Below, piece by piece: positions 1 through 7,980 of a stretch of 64,000 nucleotides of DNA; the first letter of the stretch is position 1; every line of letters starts with the position of its first letter. Where the stretch lies: assembly GCA_036374835.1 (NCBI GenBank), contig DASUTB010000001.1, forward strand, positions 62,001-126,000, in the 5' to 3' direction. Origin of the DNA: DASUTB01 sp036374835. GTDB taxonomy: Bacteria > Actinomycetota > Actinomycetes > Jiangellales > Jiangellaceae. The position numbers were made by a program, and so were the translations under genes. The notes below the pieces were generated by a model. The model saw only the letters and a list, made by a program, of their open reading frames with translations. It had not been told where the DNA came from and made no database searches.

Positions 1-410
1 CCGGCACGGGCTTTCGCACCGATCACGGCGCACACCTCGAAGCGCAGGAGTTCCTCGGCCGGCCGGTGACCTCCTTGCAGCTGGTGGATCCGCACTTCTA
101 CCACCTCGACACGGCGCTGTTCGTGCTCGATGACACCAACGTGGCGTACTACCCGGCTGCGTTCTCCGAAGGCAGCCAGGCGGTGCTGCGCCAGCTCTTC
201 CCGGACGCGGTGATCGCCACCGAGGCCGACGCATACGCATTCGGCTTGAACTCGGTATCGGACGGCCGCCACGTAGTGGTCGAGTCCGGCGCGGCCGACC
301 TGATCGCGGCGCTGGGCGAGCACGGCTATGAGGCGCTGCCGATCGACATGTCCGAGCTGCGCAAGTCCGGCGGGGGACCGAAATGCTGCACCCAGGAGAT
401 CCGTGTCTAG
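1..410 (+). CDS. Dimethylarginine dimethylaminohydrolase-like amidinohydrolase, 3' part
   Basis: The gene runs in from the left edge; its frame is open from base 3 and ends at a TAG at 408-410. The visible part begins GTGFRTD..H, a pattern of the guanidine-modifying hydrolase fold. It then carries FYHLDTAL with the expected catalytic His, and GGGPKCCTQEI near the C terminus with the expected nucleophilic Cys. Enzymes of this family hydrolyse dimethylarginine to citrulline and dimethylamine or act on related guanidino substrates. The N-terminal half is outside the window, so family membership is well supported but the exact substrate is not. Confidence 0.8.
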   Translation, partial: GTGFRTDHGAHLEAQEFLGRPVTSLQLVDPHFYHLDTALFVLDDTNVAYYPAAFSEGSQAVLRQLFPDAVIATEADAYAFGLNSVSDGRHVVVESGAADLIAALGEHGYEALPIDMSELRKSGGGPKCCTQEIRV

Positions 411-468
411 CCACGAATCGGGTCGGAGGAGCTGCTGAGCGCTCGGTAGCCGGATTGCTTCGGCGCGA

Positions 469-496
469 TGTCGATTTGCGGGCGGTCGCATTCGTA
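469..496 (+). promoter_or_regulatory. ECF42-type sigma promoter before the YCII pair
   Basis: TGTCGA at 469-474, an 18-bp spacer and CGTA at 493-496 match the published ECF42 promoter signature as I recall it (-35 TGTCGA, -10 CGA/TC). The motif is 60 bp before the first YCII start. The same arrangement precedes the other two YCII units and a VOC gene, so this is probably the target of one or more of the three sigma factors in this window. Confidence 0.6.
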
Positions 497-556
497 GTGG
501 TGGTGAGAGGGCGCCATCGGGGCGTCCGGCAGATCGCGGAAGGAGATCGTGTCGAC

Positions 557-901
557 ATGAAGTATGCGATCTTGATCATGAGCAACCCGGAGGCGATCGG
601 GCAGCTGTCCGAGAGTGAGACGGAGGCCTGGTCCAAGGACGTCTACGCCTGGTACGAGAAGTGGGGCGCCACCGGCAAGCTCGCTGACGGCGGCGCCGAA
701 CTGGACGACGCGCGCAAGGCGAAAACCGTCCGTGCCAGTGGCATCACCGACGGCCCGTTCATCGAGGCCAAGGAGGTCGTCGCCGGCTTCTCGGTGCTAG
801 AGACGGACACGATCGACGAAGCCGTGGAGATCGGCGGCACGTGGCCCGGCGTCGATCGCGGCCTAATCACGATCGAGGTCCGGCCCGTTCTCGAGCACTA
901 G
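557..901 (+). CDS. YCII/DGPF-domain protein 1
   Basis: A 114-residue protein starting MKYAILIMSN, with the core TDGPF (the DGPF signature) and a C-terminal EVRPVLEH. YCII-related proteins are small ferredoxin-like folds; those of this subfamily are typically encoded beside ECF42-type sigma factors, and their biochemical role is unsettled. The ATG at 557 is chosen over earlier in-frame starts because it matches the family N terminus and follows AAGGAG. It lies 10 nt before a paralogous gene, so the two form an operon. The likely partner sigma gene is 1.4 kb away on the other strand, with a PRPP synthetase gene between. Confidence 0.88.
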   Translation: MKYAILIMSNPEAIGQLSESETEAWSKDVYAWYEKWGATGKLADGGAELDDARKAKTVRASGITDGPFIEAKEVVAGFSVLETDTIDEAVEIGGTWPGVDRGLITIEVRPVLEH

Positions 902-911
902 GGGGCAGGCT

Positions 912-1256
912 ATGCGCTATGCCATGCTGATCATCGGCAACGAAGCCGACTGGGATTCGATGGACGCGGCGGCGCACGACGCGGCCATGGCCGACATCTT
1001 CGCCTGGTTCGAAAAATGGGGTGCCGCCGGGAAGATCGCCGACGGCGGTGCTGAACTGGCGAGCAGCAACGAAGGCCGCACCGTCCGTGGCGGCGTCGTG
1101 ACCGACGGCCCGTTCATGGAGTCCAAGGAGGTGATCGGCGGCGTGACGTTCCTCGACGCGGACAGTTTGGACGAGGCAGTGGAGATCGCGGCCGGTTGGC
1201 CTGGCGTGGCCGAGGGGCGGGTGGCGATCGAGGTACGTCCCATCATCGAGCACTAG
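912..1256 (+). CDS. YCII/DGPF-domain protein 2
   Basis: A 114-residue paralogue of the preceding gene: both share MxYAxLI at the start, KWGAxGKxADGGAEL, TDGPF and EVRPxxEH at the end. This points to a tandem duplication. It follows the first copy by 10 nt and is probably co-transcribed from the 469-496 promoter. The stop codon is six bases before a large palindrome that separates it from the convergent PRPP synthetase gene. Its molecular function is unknown beyond the association with ECF42-type sigma factors. Confidence 0.88.
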   Translation: MRYAMLIIGNEADWDSMDAAAHDAAMADIFAWFEKWGAAGKIADGGAELASSNEGRTVRGGVVTDGPFMESKEVIGGVTFLDADSLDEAVEIAAGWPGVAEGRVAIEVRPIIEH

Positions 1257-1261
1257 CCGAT

Positions 1262-1355
1262 GTGGTTCGATCACGTTCACCACCCGTAGCCACATCACAA
1301 CAGGTTTGCATGCATGGTGTGATGTCGCTGCGCATACTGAACGTGATCGAACCAC
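1262..1355. repeat. Intergenic palindrome, copy 1 (complete)
   Basis: A perfect 18-bp inverted repeat (1262-1279 and 1338-1355, core GATCACGTTC/GAACGTGATC) encloses a second, inner stem (CACATCACA near 1290 with TGTGATGT near 1318) and a GCATGCATGG core. It fills the gap between two converging genes. Related copies are at 22243, 32393 and 36672, with a diverged one at 18244. It could be a bidirectional terminator or a REP-like element; no T-run is visible. Confidence 0.85.
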
Positions 1356-1361
1356 TCACGA

Positions 1362-2312
1362 TCACGTGGCTGAGGGGTGGAACAGGGCGCTGACCGACTC
1401 ACCCCTGTGAATGCGCCGGATCGCCTCGGCGAGCGACGATGCGATGGATAGCACGGTCAGGTTCACCGAGCGCTCCGCGTGCGGAACCGGCACGGTATTG
1501 GTGCATACGATCTCGCGCACGCCGGGATGTGCGCTCAGCTTCTCGAGCGCGCCGCCGACGAACAAGCCGTGCGTGCAGGCTATCCGGATCGACCGAGCGT
1601 CCTGCTCGCGGAGCCGGTCCAGCAGCTCTAGCAATGTCGTCCCCTTCGCAATCTCGTCGTCGAGCACGATCACGTCGCGGCCGGCGACGTCGCCGATGAT
1701 CGCGTTGATCGTAACTTCGTCGTCGCTGAACCGCTGCTTGGCTCCGGCCGCTACCGGAACTCCGAGCATGCGGGCGAACGCCGAAGCCGGCTTGGCGTTG
1801 CCGAGGTCGGGGGAGACGACGGTGGTCCGCGACAGGTCGTAGTCCTGGAAGTGTCCGGCGAGCTCGCTGAGCGCATGGAGGTGATCCACGGGTACGGAGA
1901 AGAAGCCGTGCACTTGCGGTGCGTGCAGCGTCATGGTCAGCACGCGGCTCGCGCCGGCGGTCACCAGCAGGTCGGCCACCAGTCGGCCGCCGAGCGAGAT
2001 CCGCGGCTCGTCCTTCTTGTCCGATCGGGCGTACGAGTAGTACGGCATGACGACGGTCGTACGCGCAGCGGACGCACCGCGGGCCGCGTCCAGCATCAGC
2101 AGCAGCTCGACGAGATGCTCCTGCACCGGTGGGACGAGCGGTTGGATCAGGTAGACGTCCCGCTCGCGGCAGTTGGCCTGCAACTGGACCTCGAGGCAGT
2201 CGGTGGCGAAGCGTTTCAGCCGGGAGGGGCTCAGCTTCACGTCGAGGTGTTCGCAGATCTCGGCGGCGAGTTCCGGGTGCGCGCTTCCGCTGAACACTGT
2301 GATGTCCCGCAC
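1362..2312 (-). CDS. prs: Ribose-phosphate pyrophosphokinase (PRPP synthetase), divergent
   Basis: A 316-residue protein with the family's usual length. It makes PRPP from ribose-5-phosphate and ATP in the cytoplasm. Visible motifs are PYYSYARSDKKDEPR (the flexible catalytic loop region) and VIVLDDEIAKGTTLL (the PRPP-binding loop). Both deviate from the canonical RQDRKD..R and DDMIDTAGT forms, so this may be a secondary or specialised paralogue. The GTG at 2312 is chosen because MRDITVFSG is the family-like start and AGGGAG lies just upstream. It is 37 bp downstream of a sigma factor gene on the same strand and could be co-transcribed with it. Confidence 0.85.
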   Translation of the reverse strand: MRDITVFSGSAHPELAAEICEHLDVKLSPSRLKRFATDCLEVQLQANCRERDVYLIQPLVPPVQEHLVELLLMLDAARGASAARTTVVMPYYSYARSDKKDEPRISLGGRLVADLLVTAGASRVLTMTLHAPQVHGFFSVPVDHLHALSELAGHFQDYDLSRTTVVSPDLGNAKPASAFARMLGVPVAAGAKQRFSDDEVTINAIIGDVAGRDVIVLDDEIAKGTTLLELLDRLREQDARSIRIACTHGLFVGGALEKLSAHPGVREIVCTNTVPVPHAERSVNLTVLSIASSLAEAIRRIHRGESVSALFHPSAT

Positions 2313-2349
2313 TGGCAGCTCCCTGAGGTTGGGTGGACGCCTCTGGCAG

Positions 2350-3558
2350 TCACGATACTGATCCGCCGAGCCGGCGAGCGAGGACCTCACGTTCTGCCGG
2401 ATTAGTGGCAAGTTCGAGCGCTCGCTCGTTCGCCCGCCGTGCCTCGTCCGGACGGTTCAGCGCGTCCAGCAGTTCACCGCGGACGGCGTGGAAGAGCCGG
2501 TACCGGTCGAGTGTGTCGCCGAGTTCGTCCACCTCGGCCAATGCTTCGTTCGGGCCATGGACGAACCGTGTCGCCACCGCTCGATTCAGCCGCACGACGG
2601 GCGACGGCGCGATCGCGGCGAGTTGGTCGTACAACACCCGGATCTGGCGCCAGTCCGTTCCGGCGTAGTCGGACGCTTCAGCGTGCAGCGCCGCGATAGC
2701 GGCTTCGATCTGGTAGCGATCGGGACGGTGGATCGCCAGTGCCCGTTCCAGCAGCGTCGTCGCCTCGTCGATGAGGGTGCCGTCCCACTTGCTGCGGTCC
2801 TGGTCCTCCAGCCGCACCAGCCGTCCCCACCCGTCGAACCGGGTCGCGGCACGGGACTCGTGAAACAGCAGCAGCGCGAGCAGGCCCATGACCTCCGGCT
2901 CGGTCGGCATCAGCCGGTGCAGCGTGCGAGCCAGCGTAACGGCCTGGGCCGCCAGGTCGCGCCGCTGCGGTGTGCGCGCGGCACTGGCCAGGTAGCCCTC
3001 GTTGAACATCAGGTAGGTGACGGTCAGCACCTCGCCCAGCCGGTCGCCGAGCTCGTCCGGGTCGGGCACGGTGACGACGCCGACCTGCGCGCCCAGCGTC
3101 TTGCGCGCTCTGGTGAGTCGCTGCGCCATCGTCGCTTCGGATGTCAGGTGTGCCGCTGCGATCTCGGCTGTCGTCAACCCGCAGACCGCTCGTAGAGTCA
3201 GCGCGATCTGCGAATCGCGCGGCAGCGCCGGGTGGCAGCACGCGAATACCAGACTGAGCAGGTCGTCGTCCTCGTCCGGCGGCATGTGCTCGTCGGTGGC
3301 GAAAAGCCGGATCTTCTCCGCCCCGGCCCGGCGCCGCCGGAGATGGTCGATGGCCTTGCGGCGGGACGTCGTGGCCAACCATCCACCGGGATTGGGCGGG
3401 ACACCGCCGGACGGCCAGTGCTCCAACGCCTCAGCAAAGGCGTCGTGCACGCACTCCTCGGCGAGGCCTACGTCCCCGATCTTGGCGGCGAGCGCCGCGC
3501 GAATCCGGGTCGCCTCGGCACGGTACACGCGCTCCAACTCGGCAACTGACCTGTCCAC
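2350..3558 (-). CDS. ECF sigma factor with C-terminal extension (ECF42-like), copy 1
   Basis: About 402 residues: region 2 (GDVGLAEECVHDAFAEALEHW), region 4 (LRAVCGLTTAEIAAAHLTSEATMAQRLTRA) and a long C-terminal extension containing YLMFNEGYLAS. This is far longer than a minimal ECF factor (about 190 residues) and is typical of the ECF42 group. It directs RNA polymerase to a specific promoter set, probably including the YCII genes. The start is uncertain: the frame stays open further upstream into a divergent gene, and a GTG at 3558 or a TTG at 3570 best fits the family N terminus. I saw no ECF42-type motif upstream of it. Confidence 0.87.
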   Translation of the reverse strand: MDRSVAELERVYRAEATRIRAALAAKIGDVGLAEECVHDAFAEALEHWPSGGVPPNPGGWLATTSRRKAIDHLRRRRAGAEKIRLFATDEHMPPDEDDDLLSLVFACCHPALPRDSQIALTLRAVCGLTTAEIAAAHLTSEATMAQRLTRARKTLGAQVGVVTVPDPDELGDRLGEVLTVTYLMFNEGYLASAARTPQRRDLAAQAVTLARTLHRLMPTEPEVMGLLALLLFHESRAATRFDGWGRLVRLEDQDRSKWDGTLIDEATTLLERALAIHRPDRYQIEAAIAALHAEASDYAGTDWRQIRVLYDQLAAIAPSPVVRLNRAVATRFVHGPNEALAEVDELGDTLDRYRLFHAVRGELLDALNRPDEARRANERALELATNPAEREVLARRLGGSVS

Positions 3559-3658
3559 AGCTTCAGTCAACCACGGGGCAAGTTCAACGCGCTGGCGTCT
3601 TGTTCGCCGGTCAAGCCGTGCTGAACACGTCGGCAGCGGCTCCAGTGTGGTGTCGATT

Positions 3659-3690
3659 CCACAGAATGAAGAGTATTGTTCATTCTGTGG
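3659..3690. promoter_or_regulatory. Perfect 12-bp palindrome over a -10 and start codon
   Basis: CCACAGAATGAA (3659-3670) and TTCATTCTGTGG (3679-3690) are exact inverted repeats around an 8-bp centre. A -10-like TATTGT (3674-3679) sits in the middle and a GTG start lies at 3687. This geometry suggests an autoregulatory operator for the helix-turn-helix protein encoded immediately downstream. Confidence 0.7.
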
Positions 3691-4280
3691 AGAGACGCTC
3701 CGCGCCATCGCTGCTTCCGATCTTACGCTCCGAGCAACAGGGCAGAATCCTGGCGCTAGTTCTCGGTGAGCCTGAGCTTGAGTTCAGTCTTACGGACCTC
3801 GCTGCACGCGCTCACGTACCGCATCCGTCGGTACATCGTGAAGTCGAGCGAGCTGAGGCGGCGGGCCTTGTGCAGAGCCGACGCGTTGGCAATGTACGTC
3901 TTGTTCAGGCAAATACAAAGAGCCCGTATTACACCGGCCTGGCTGACGTCATGGTCAAAGCCTTTGGTGTGCCGTACGTGCTGGCAACGGCGTTGCAGGG
4001 AGTGCCCGGCGTCGACGGCGCCGTAATATTCGGCTCATGGGCAGCCCGATTCCACGGCGAGGAGGGATCGAGGCCGGTCGGAGACATAGACCTGCTGATT
4101 CTTGGCGATCCGCACCGGAGCGAGCTTTACGAGCGGTTAGCCGGAGTGCACCAGCGCCTCGGGCGGACAGTGCAAGTGACGATCCGCGCGACCGACTGGC
4201 TTGACTCGGGCACCGGAGCGTTCCACGAGTCCGTTGTGAGCCAGCCCCAAGTTGTACTCGATGTCGGCCGCGCTGTCTAA
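3687..4280 (+). CDS. HTH-nucleotidyltransferase (MNT-type) protein
   Basis: About 197 residues. Residues 15-80 form a winged-helix domain (FSLTDLAARAHVPHPSVHREV). The C-terminal part has the minimal nucleotidyltransferase signature IFGSWAARF followed by DIDLLILGD, that is GS(x)n DxD. MNT proteins can act as antitoxins that modify and silence a HEPN toxin; a HEPN-like gene converges on this one with a 4-bp overlap. The GTG at 3687 is preferred because TATTGT lies 7 nt before it, as in other leaderless genes here. An ATG at 3666, inside the palindrome, is the alternative. Function as an antitoxin is inferred from context. Confidence 0.75.
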   Translation: MERRSAPSLLPILRSEQQGRILALVLGEPELEFSLTDLAARAHVPHPSVHREVERAEAAGLVQSRRVGNVRLVQANTKSPYYTGLADVMVKAFGVPYVLATALQGVPGVDGAVIFGSWAARFHGEEGSRPVGDIDLLILGDPHRSELYERLAGVHQRLGRTVQVTIRATDWLDSGTGAFHESVVSQPQVVLDVGRAV

Positions 4281-4747
4281 AGGTCGGAGAGTGCGTCTTC
4301 GACGGCCGAAACCGCGGCTTGGGCGTGCGCCAGTGCCCAGTGTGCGTCTTCTTTGGTCTTGTCGACCGGCCGCTCAGGATCAAAGTACTCAGATTCGTGC
4401 CGACCCTGCCTGAACTGCTCTGCAGTTGCTGGTGCGAAAGCTTCTGTTACGTGCTGCACAGCCGCGTGAGCAATGTCTGCCGTGATGCGGTGCGCTCCGG
4501 CGACGGCTGGCACGCGCCAACCAAGCCGCAGAACGATAGCTTCCGCGGATGTACGAAAGGCGTCGTACGCTTCGGTGTAAGCGGATTCCCAGTACTCGGC
4601 GTCCAGTAGAACGGTCGCAGCTCTTAACCGTGCGCGGGCACGCTCGAGACATGCCCAGACGACCGACTCATCGAAGGTGAGGAGCTGGTCAAGCTCGCCG
4701 CGCGACTCGAAGAGTCGCACGACCCGTTCGGCGCGTTGGCGATCCAT
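4277..4747 (-). CDS. HEPN-like protein, partner of the MNT gene
   Basis: A 156-residue, largely helical protein. Its middle (AYDAFRTSAEAIVLRLG) and C-terminal segment (FRQGRHESEYFDP) resemble small HEPN domains, which can act as ribonucleases. The usual Rx4-6H motif is not clearly present, so activity is uncertain. It overlaps the MNT gene tail-to-tail by 4 bp, which is unusual because MNT-HEPN modules normally lie in one operon. TATGTT (4754-4759) lies 6 nt before the ATG, suggesting a leaderless start; earlier in-frame starts would extend the protein into the 3' part of the neighbouring protease gene. Confidence 0.6.
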   Translation of the reverse strand: MDRQRAERVVRLFESRGELDQLLTFDESVVWACLERARARLRAATVLLDAEYWESAYTEAYDAFRTSAEAIVLRLGWRVPAVAGAHRITADIAHAAVQHVTEAFAPATAEQFRQGRHESEYFDPERPVDKTKEDAHWALAHAQAAVSAVEDALSDL

Positions 4748-4847
4748 GCGATCAACATAGAGGTTGCCGCTGACAGCTTCGGCTAATCTCAGCGCGGCTA
4801 GTGGCGCTGCGGAGCATTGAGTAACTGTCATTGAGGCGCGCGGGAAG

Positions 4848-6020
4848 TCAAGCATTCCTGCCGCGCTGGTCGTCGGACTGGGTGAGGTCGGCACCTGTGA
4901 TGTGGTCGGCACCGAGGCCGCGAAGTGTGATCGCCCGGCTGATGTCGGTAGGCGAGATGATGCCGGTGAGGCGACCGTCGGCCATCACGAGGGCACGTCC
5001 GTCCGCACAACCGTTCATCCGGTTCAGCACTTCGGTGATCGGCGCATCGGGCCCGACGACCGGCAGCTCGTCGAGCGGGCAGGCGATATCGCTGATAGTG
5101 GTGGTCGCACGTTCTTCGGGTGGCAATCGGCGGATGCGGTTCAGCGTTACCAGCCCTTGCACGTCACCATTGGCCGAGAGCAACGGAAACGCCGAATGCC
5201 GCCGCGACATGGCAACGTGTTGGATGAAGTCGGCGACGGACTGATTCGGGTTGGCCGTGTCGGGGTTGGGCGTCATGATGTCGCGAGCCCGGAGGTTGCC
5301 GAGCGCGGCGTTGGCCTTGGCGTAGTTCTCCTCGGCCGAGGCCATCGTGACGATGAACAGCCCGATGAGGATGTACCAGAATCCGGTGCCCTCGGTGACG
5401 AGCCACACCAGCCCGAACGCGGTGAGGGCGAAGCCGAAGACCCGGCCGGCGCGGGCCGACCAGATCTGCGCTTCGTAGCGATCGCCGCGCCACGCCCACA
5501 ATGCCGCACGCAGGATGCGTCCGCCATCCAGCGGTGCCGCGGGAATGAGGTTGAACGCGGCGAGCAGCAGGTTGATCGCGCCGAGGTAGCCGAGCACGGC
5601 CTGGGTCAGCTCGGACACGCCGTCGCCGACAGCCCAGAGGACGGCGAAGAACGCGAGACCGAGGATCGCGCTCACCAGCGGCCCGACTCCGGCGATGCGC
5701 ATATCGGCGCCGGCATTCGGCGATTCGCCCTTGAGCCGTGCGACGCCGCCGAGCAGCCACAGCGTGATTCCCTCGACCTCGACGCCGTTGCGTTGCGCCA
5801 CGATGGCATGTGACACCTCGTGCGCCAGCAATGACAGCACGAACGCGGTAGTGGCGACGAGGGCGGCAATGATGTAGGCCCACGCCGACAGACCTTCGAC
5901 GACCGCGGGAAATACGCCGCCGGCCAGTCCGAACGCTAGCAGGGCGATGATGCCGAGCACGCTCCAGTGCAGACCGACGCGGACACCTGCGATGGTTCCG
6001 AGCCGGACGGTCTCGGTCAT
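4848..6020 (-). CDS. Site-2 protease family membrane metalloprotease with CBS domains
   Basis: A 390-residue M50-type intramembrane protease. HEVSHAIV gives the zinc-binding HExxH within a transmembrane segment, and NLIPAAPLDGG gives the second motif with the third metal ligand Asp. Around six hydrophobic segments span residues 15-230. Residues 245-370 form a CBS pair (RARDIMTPNP, then LVMADGRLTGIISPTDISRAI), which probably senses an adenine nucleotide. Such proteins cleave membrane-bound substrates such as anti-sigma factors, but the substrate here is unknown. It is divergently transcribed from the decarboxylase gene. Confidence 0.9.
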   Translation of the reverse strand: MTETVRLGTIAGVRVGLHWSVLGIIALLAFGLAGGVFPAVVEGLSAWAYIIAALVATTAFVLSLLAHEVSHAIVAQRNGVEVEGITLWLLGGVARLKGESPNAGADMRIAGVGPLVSAILGLAFFAVLWAVGDGVSELTQAVLGYLGAINLLLAAFNLIPAAPLDGGRILRAALWAWRGDRYEAQIWSARAGRVFGFALTAFGLVWLVTEGTGFWYILIGLFIVTMASAEENYAKANAALGNLRARDIMTPNPDTANPNQSVADFIQHVAMSRRHSAFPLLSANGDVQGLVTLNRIRRLPPEERATTTISDIACPLDELPVVGPDAPITEVLNRMNGCADGRALVMADGRLTGIISPTDISRAITLRGLGADHITGADLTQSDDQRGRNA

Positions 6021-6112
6021 GGTGACTCCTCTCCGGTATACGGAGCCTCTGCTTCCAGCCTAGTTCGGAGTGCATGGCGCGTGCGGACCATGGCCCGCTC
6101 TACAGTGGCGGC

Positions 6113-7534
6113 ATGGCTGGGTATCACATGCCGCCCGACGATTTCCGTCGGTACGGACACGAGATGGTGGATTGGATCGCCGACTACCTGGAGCGGGTCG
6201 AAGAGCTGCCGGTGCAGTCTGCCGTCCAGCCCGGCGACGTACGTGCCGGCTTGCCGGAGCACCCGCCAGAGCGCCCGGAGCCTTTCGATCAGATCATGAA
6301 GGACGTCGACGAGATCATCCTTCCCGGCGTCACGCATTGGCAATCGCCAAACTGGTTCGCGTACTTCCCGGCGAACTCCTCCGAGCCGTCGATCCTCGGC
6401 GAGTTGCTCTCAGCCGGGCTCGGCGTGCAGGGCATGCTGTGGTCCACGAGCCCAGCAGCCACCGAGCTTGAGACGCACGTGCTCGATTGGCTCGTTGAAC
6501 TGCTCGGGCTGCCGGATCGGTTCAAATCGGATGGCGGCGGAGGTGTTATTCAGGACAGCGCGTCCAGCGCCACATTGTGTGCCTTGCTGGCGGCACGGGA
6601 GCGGGCGGCGTCCGACGATGCCGAGCTCACCGTCTACACCTCGACTCAGGCGCACTCGTCGGTGGAGAAGGCGGTCCGCATCGCGGGGCTGGGAGGCGCG
6701 GCACCACGGCTGGTACCGGTTGATGAGCAGCACGCGATGCGGATGGACGACCTTGCCGCGCTGGTCGAATCGGACGTCGCCGACGGCCGTCTTCCCATCC
6801 TTACCGTGGCGACCGTCGGGTCGACGAGTTCGGCGGCCGTCGACCCGGTCCGGGAGATCGGAGAGCTGTGCCGCAAGTACGGCATGTGGCTGCACGTGGA
6901 CGCGGCCATGGCCGGGACGGCGGCGCTGTTGCCGGAGCATCGCAACTTGCACGACGGCGTCGAGCTGGCCGACAGCTACTGCACCAACCCGCACAAGTGG
7001 ATGTTCACGAACTTCGACTGCGACGCGTTCTACGTGGCCGACCGCCGCCCACTGATCGCGGCGCTGAGCGTGCTGCCGGAGTACCTGCGCAACGAGGCCA
7101 GCGAGTCCGGGGCAGTGATCGACTACCGCGACTGGCAGGTGCCGCTGGGACGGCGGTTCCGCGCGCTCAAGCTGTGGTTCGTCATCCGGCACTATGGCGC
7201 TGAGGGGCTGCGGCACCACGTCGGCGAGCACATCGCGCTGGCCCGCGAGCTCGCCGGCTGGGTAGCGGACGACGACCGTTTCGAACTGGTCAACGGCTAC
7301 TCCGACCTGAACCTGGTGTGCCTGCGACACCGCGATGGAGACGACCCGACTCGACGGGTGCTGGACGCCGTGAACGCAACCGGGCGGGCGTACCTCACTC
7401 ACACCAAGCTGGATGATCGGCTGGTCATCCGCGTATCCGTCGGGCAGACGCGCACCGAGCGCCGCCACGTGGAGGCGCTGTGGGAGGAATTGCAGAAAGC
7501 GGCGTCCTCGAATGTCGACAACGACCTCGGCTGA
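6113..7534 (+). CDS. PLP-dependent aromatic amino acid decarboxylase family protein
   Basis: A 473-residue group II decarboxylase. NPHKWMFTNFDCD contains the Lys that binds PLP, LHVDAAMAGTAA holds the Asp that pairs with the pyridine nitrogen, and THWQSPNWFAYFP is the family's N-terminal signature. The best match is aromatic-L-amino-acid (DOPA/tryptophan/tyrosine) decarboxylase, producing the corresponding amine; substrate cannot be read from sequence. The ATG at 6113 is chosen because TACAGT (6101-6106) lies 6 nt upstream, suggesting a leaderless mRNA. Its 3' end contains the promoter of the next operon. Confidence 0.9.
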   Translation: MAGYHMPPDDFRRYGHEMVDWIADYLERVEELPVQSAVQPGDVRAGLPEHPPERPEPFDQIMKDVDEIILPGVTHWQSPNWFAYFPANSSEPSILGELLSAGLGVQGMLWSTSPAATELETHVLDWLVELLGLPDRFKSDGGGGVIQDSASSATLCALLAARERAASDDAELTVYTSTQAHSSVEKAVRIAGLGGAAPRLVPVDEQHAMRMDDLAALVESDVADGRLPILTVATVGSTSSAAVDPVREIGELCRKYGMWLHVDAAMAGTAALLPEHRNLHDGVELADSYCTNPHKWMFTNFDCDAFYVADRRPLIAALSVLPEYLRNEASESGAVIDYRDWQVPLGRRFRALKLWFVIRHYGAEGLRHHVGEHIALARELAGWVADDDRFELVNGYSDLNLVCLRHRDGDDPTRRVLDAVNATGRAYLTHTKLDDRLVIRVSVGQTRTERRHVEALWEELQKAASSNVDNDLG

Positions 7535-7540
7535 TCCGAT
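7513..7540 (+). promoter_or_regulatory. ECF42-type promoter before YCII-sigma operon 2
   Basis: TGTCGA at 7513-7518, an 18-bp spacer and CGAT at 7537-7540 repeat the arrangement seen at 469. The -35 element lies inside the last codons of the decarboxylase gene. The YCII start is 50 bp downstream, followed by a sigma factor gene, so autoregulation is predicted. Confidence 0.65.
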
Positions 7541-7590
7541 GTATCGGGTGACAGGGCCCCTGCGGGCCGTAACGATCAAGGAGGGTCGTC

Positions 7591-7980
7591 ATGAAGTACG
7601 TCATTCTGATCCACTCGAACCCACAGCCGTGGGGTCACCCGACCGGCGACTACAACGCCGAGTTCCAAGCATTGCCCAAGGACGAACAGAAGCGCATGGA
7701 GCGCGAGTTCTACGCGTTGTTGGGCGAGTTGGAGGCCAACGGGGAGCTTGTCCACGGCGAGGCGCTCGGCGATCCGGCGACGTCCAAGATCTACCGGTGG
7801 GACGGTGGGCCGATCGCAACCGACGGGCCGTACTCGGAGTTCAAGGAGCACCTGGCGGGGTTCTTCCTGATCGACGTGGCGAGCCAGGAACGCGCCGAAC
7901 AGATCGCGACCGTCTTCGCGAGCCCCGGAGACACCGTCGAGCTGCGGCCCGCGATGTGGCCGGGCGGCGACGATCAGTGA
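7591..7980 (+). CDS. YCII/DGPF-domain protein 3
   Basis: A 129-residue YCII-related protein starting MKYVILIHSN, with TDGPYSEFKEHLAGFFLI as the DGPF-region variant. A strong AAGGAGGG precedes the ATG. Its TGA overlaps the GTG of the following sigma factor gene (GTGA), so the pair is translationally coupled. This gene order, YCII then ECF42-type sigma factor, is the family's usual one. The function is unknown; it may act with the sigma factor's extended C-terminal domain, although that is only an inference from co-occurrence. Confidence 0.9.
   Translation: MKYVILIHSNPQPWGHPTGDYNAEFQALPKDEQKRMEREFYALLGELEANGELVHGEALGDPATSKIYRWDGGPIATDGPYSEFKEHLAGFFLIDVASQERAEQIATVFASPGDTVELRPAMWPGGDDQ

Noticed and set aside
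551..556. Second TGTCGA immediately before the first YCII start
   Set aside because: It is too close to the ATG to drive transcription of that gene; probably coincidental.
3651..3677. TGTCGA at 3651 as another ECF42-type promoter
   Set aside because: No CGA/CGT follows at 17-18 bp, and the gene downstream already has its own -10.
4902..5813. Long plus-strand open frame opposite the M50 protease gene
   Set aside because: It is a shadow of the protease gene in high-GC DNA; the minus-strand protein has HExxH, PLDGG and CBS motifs, while this frame is Arg/Asp/Gly-rich with no recognisable domain.
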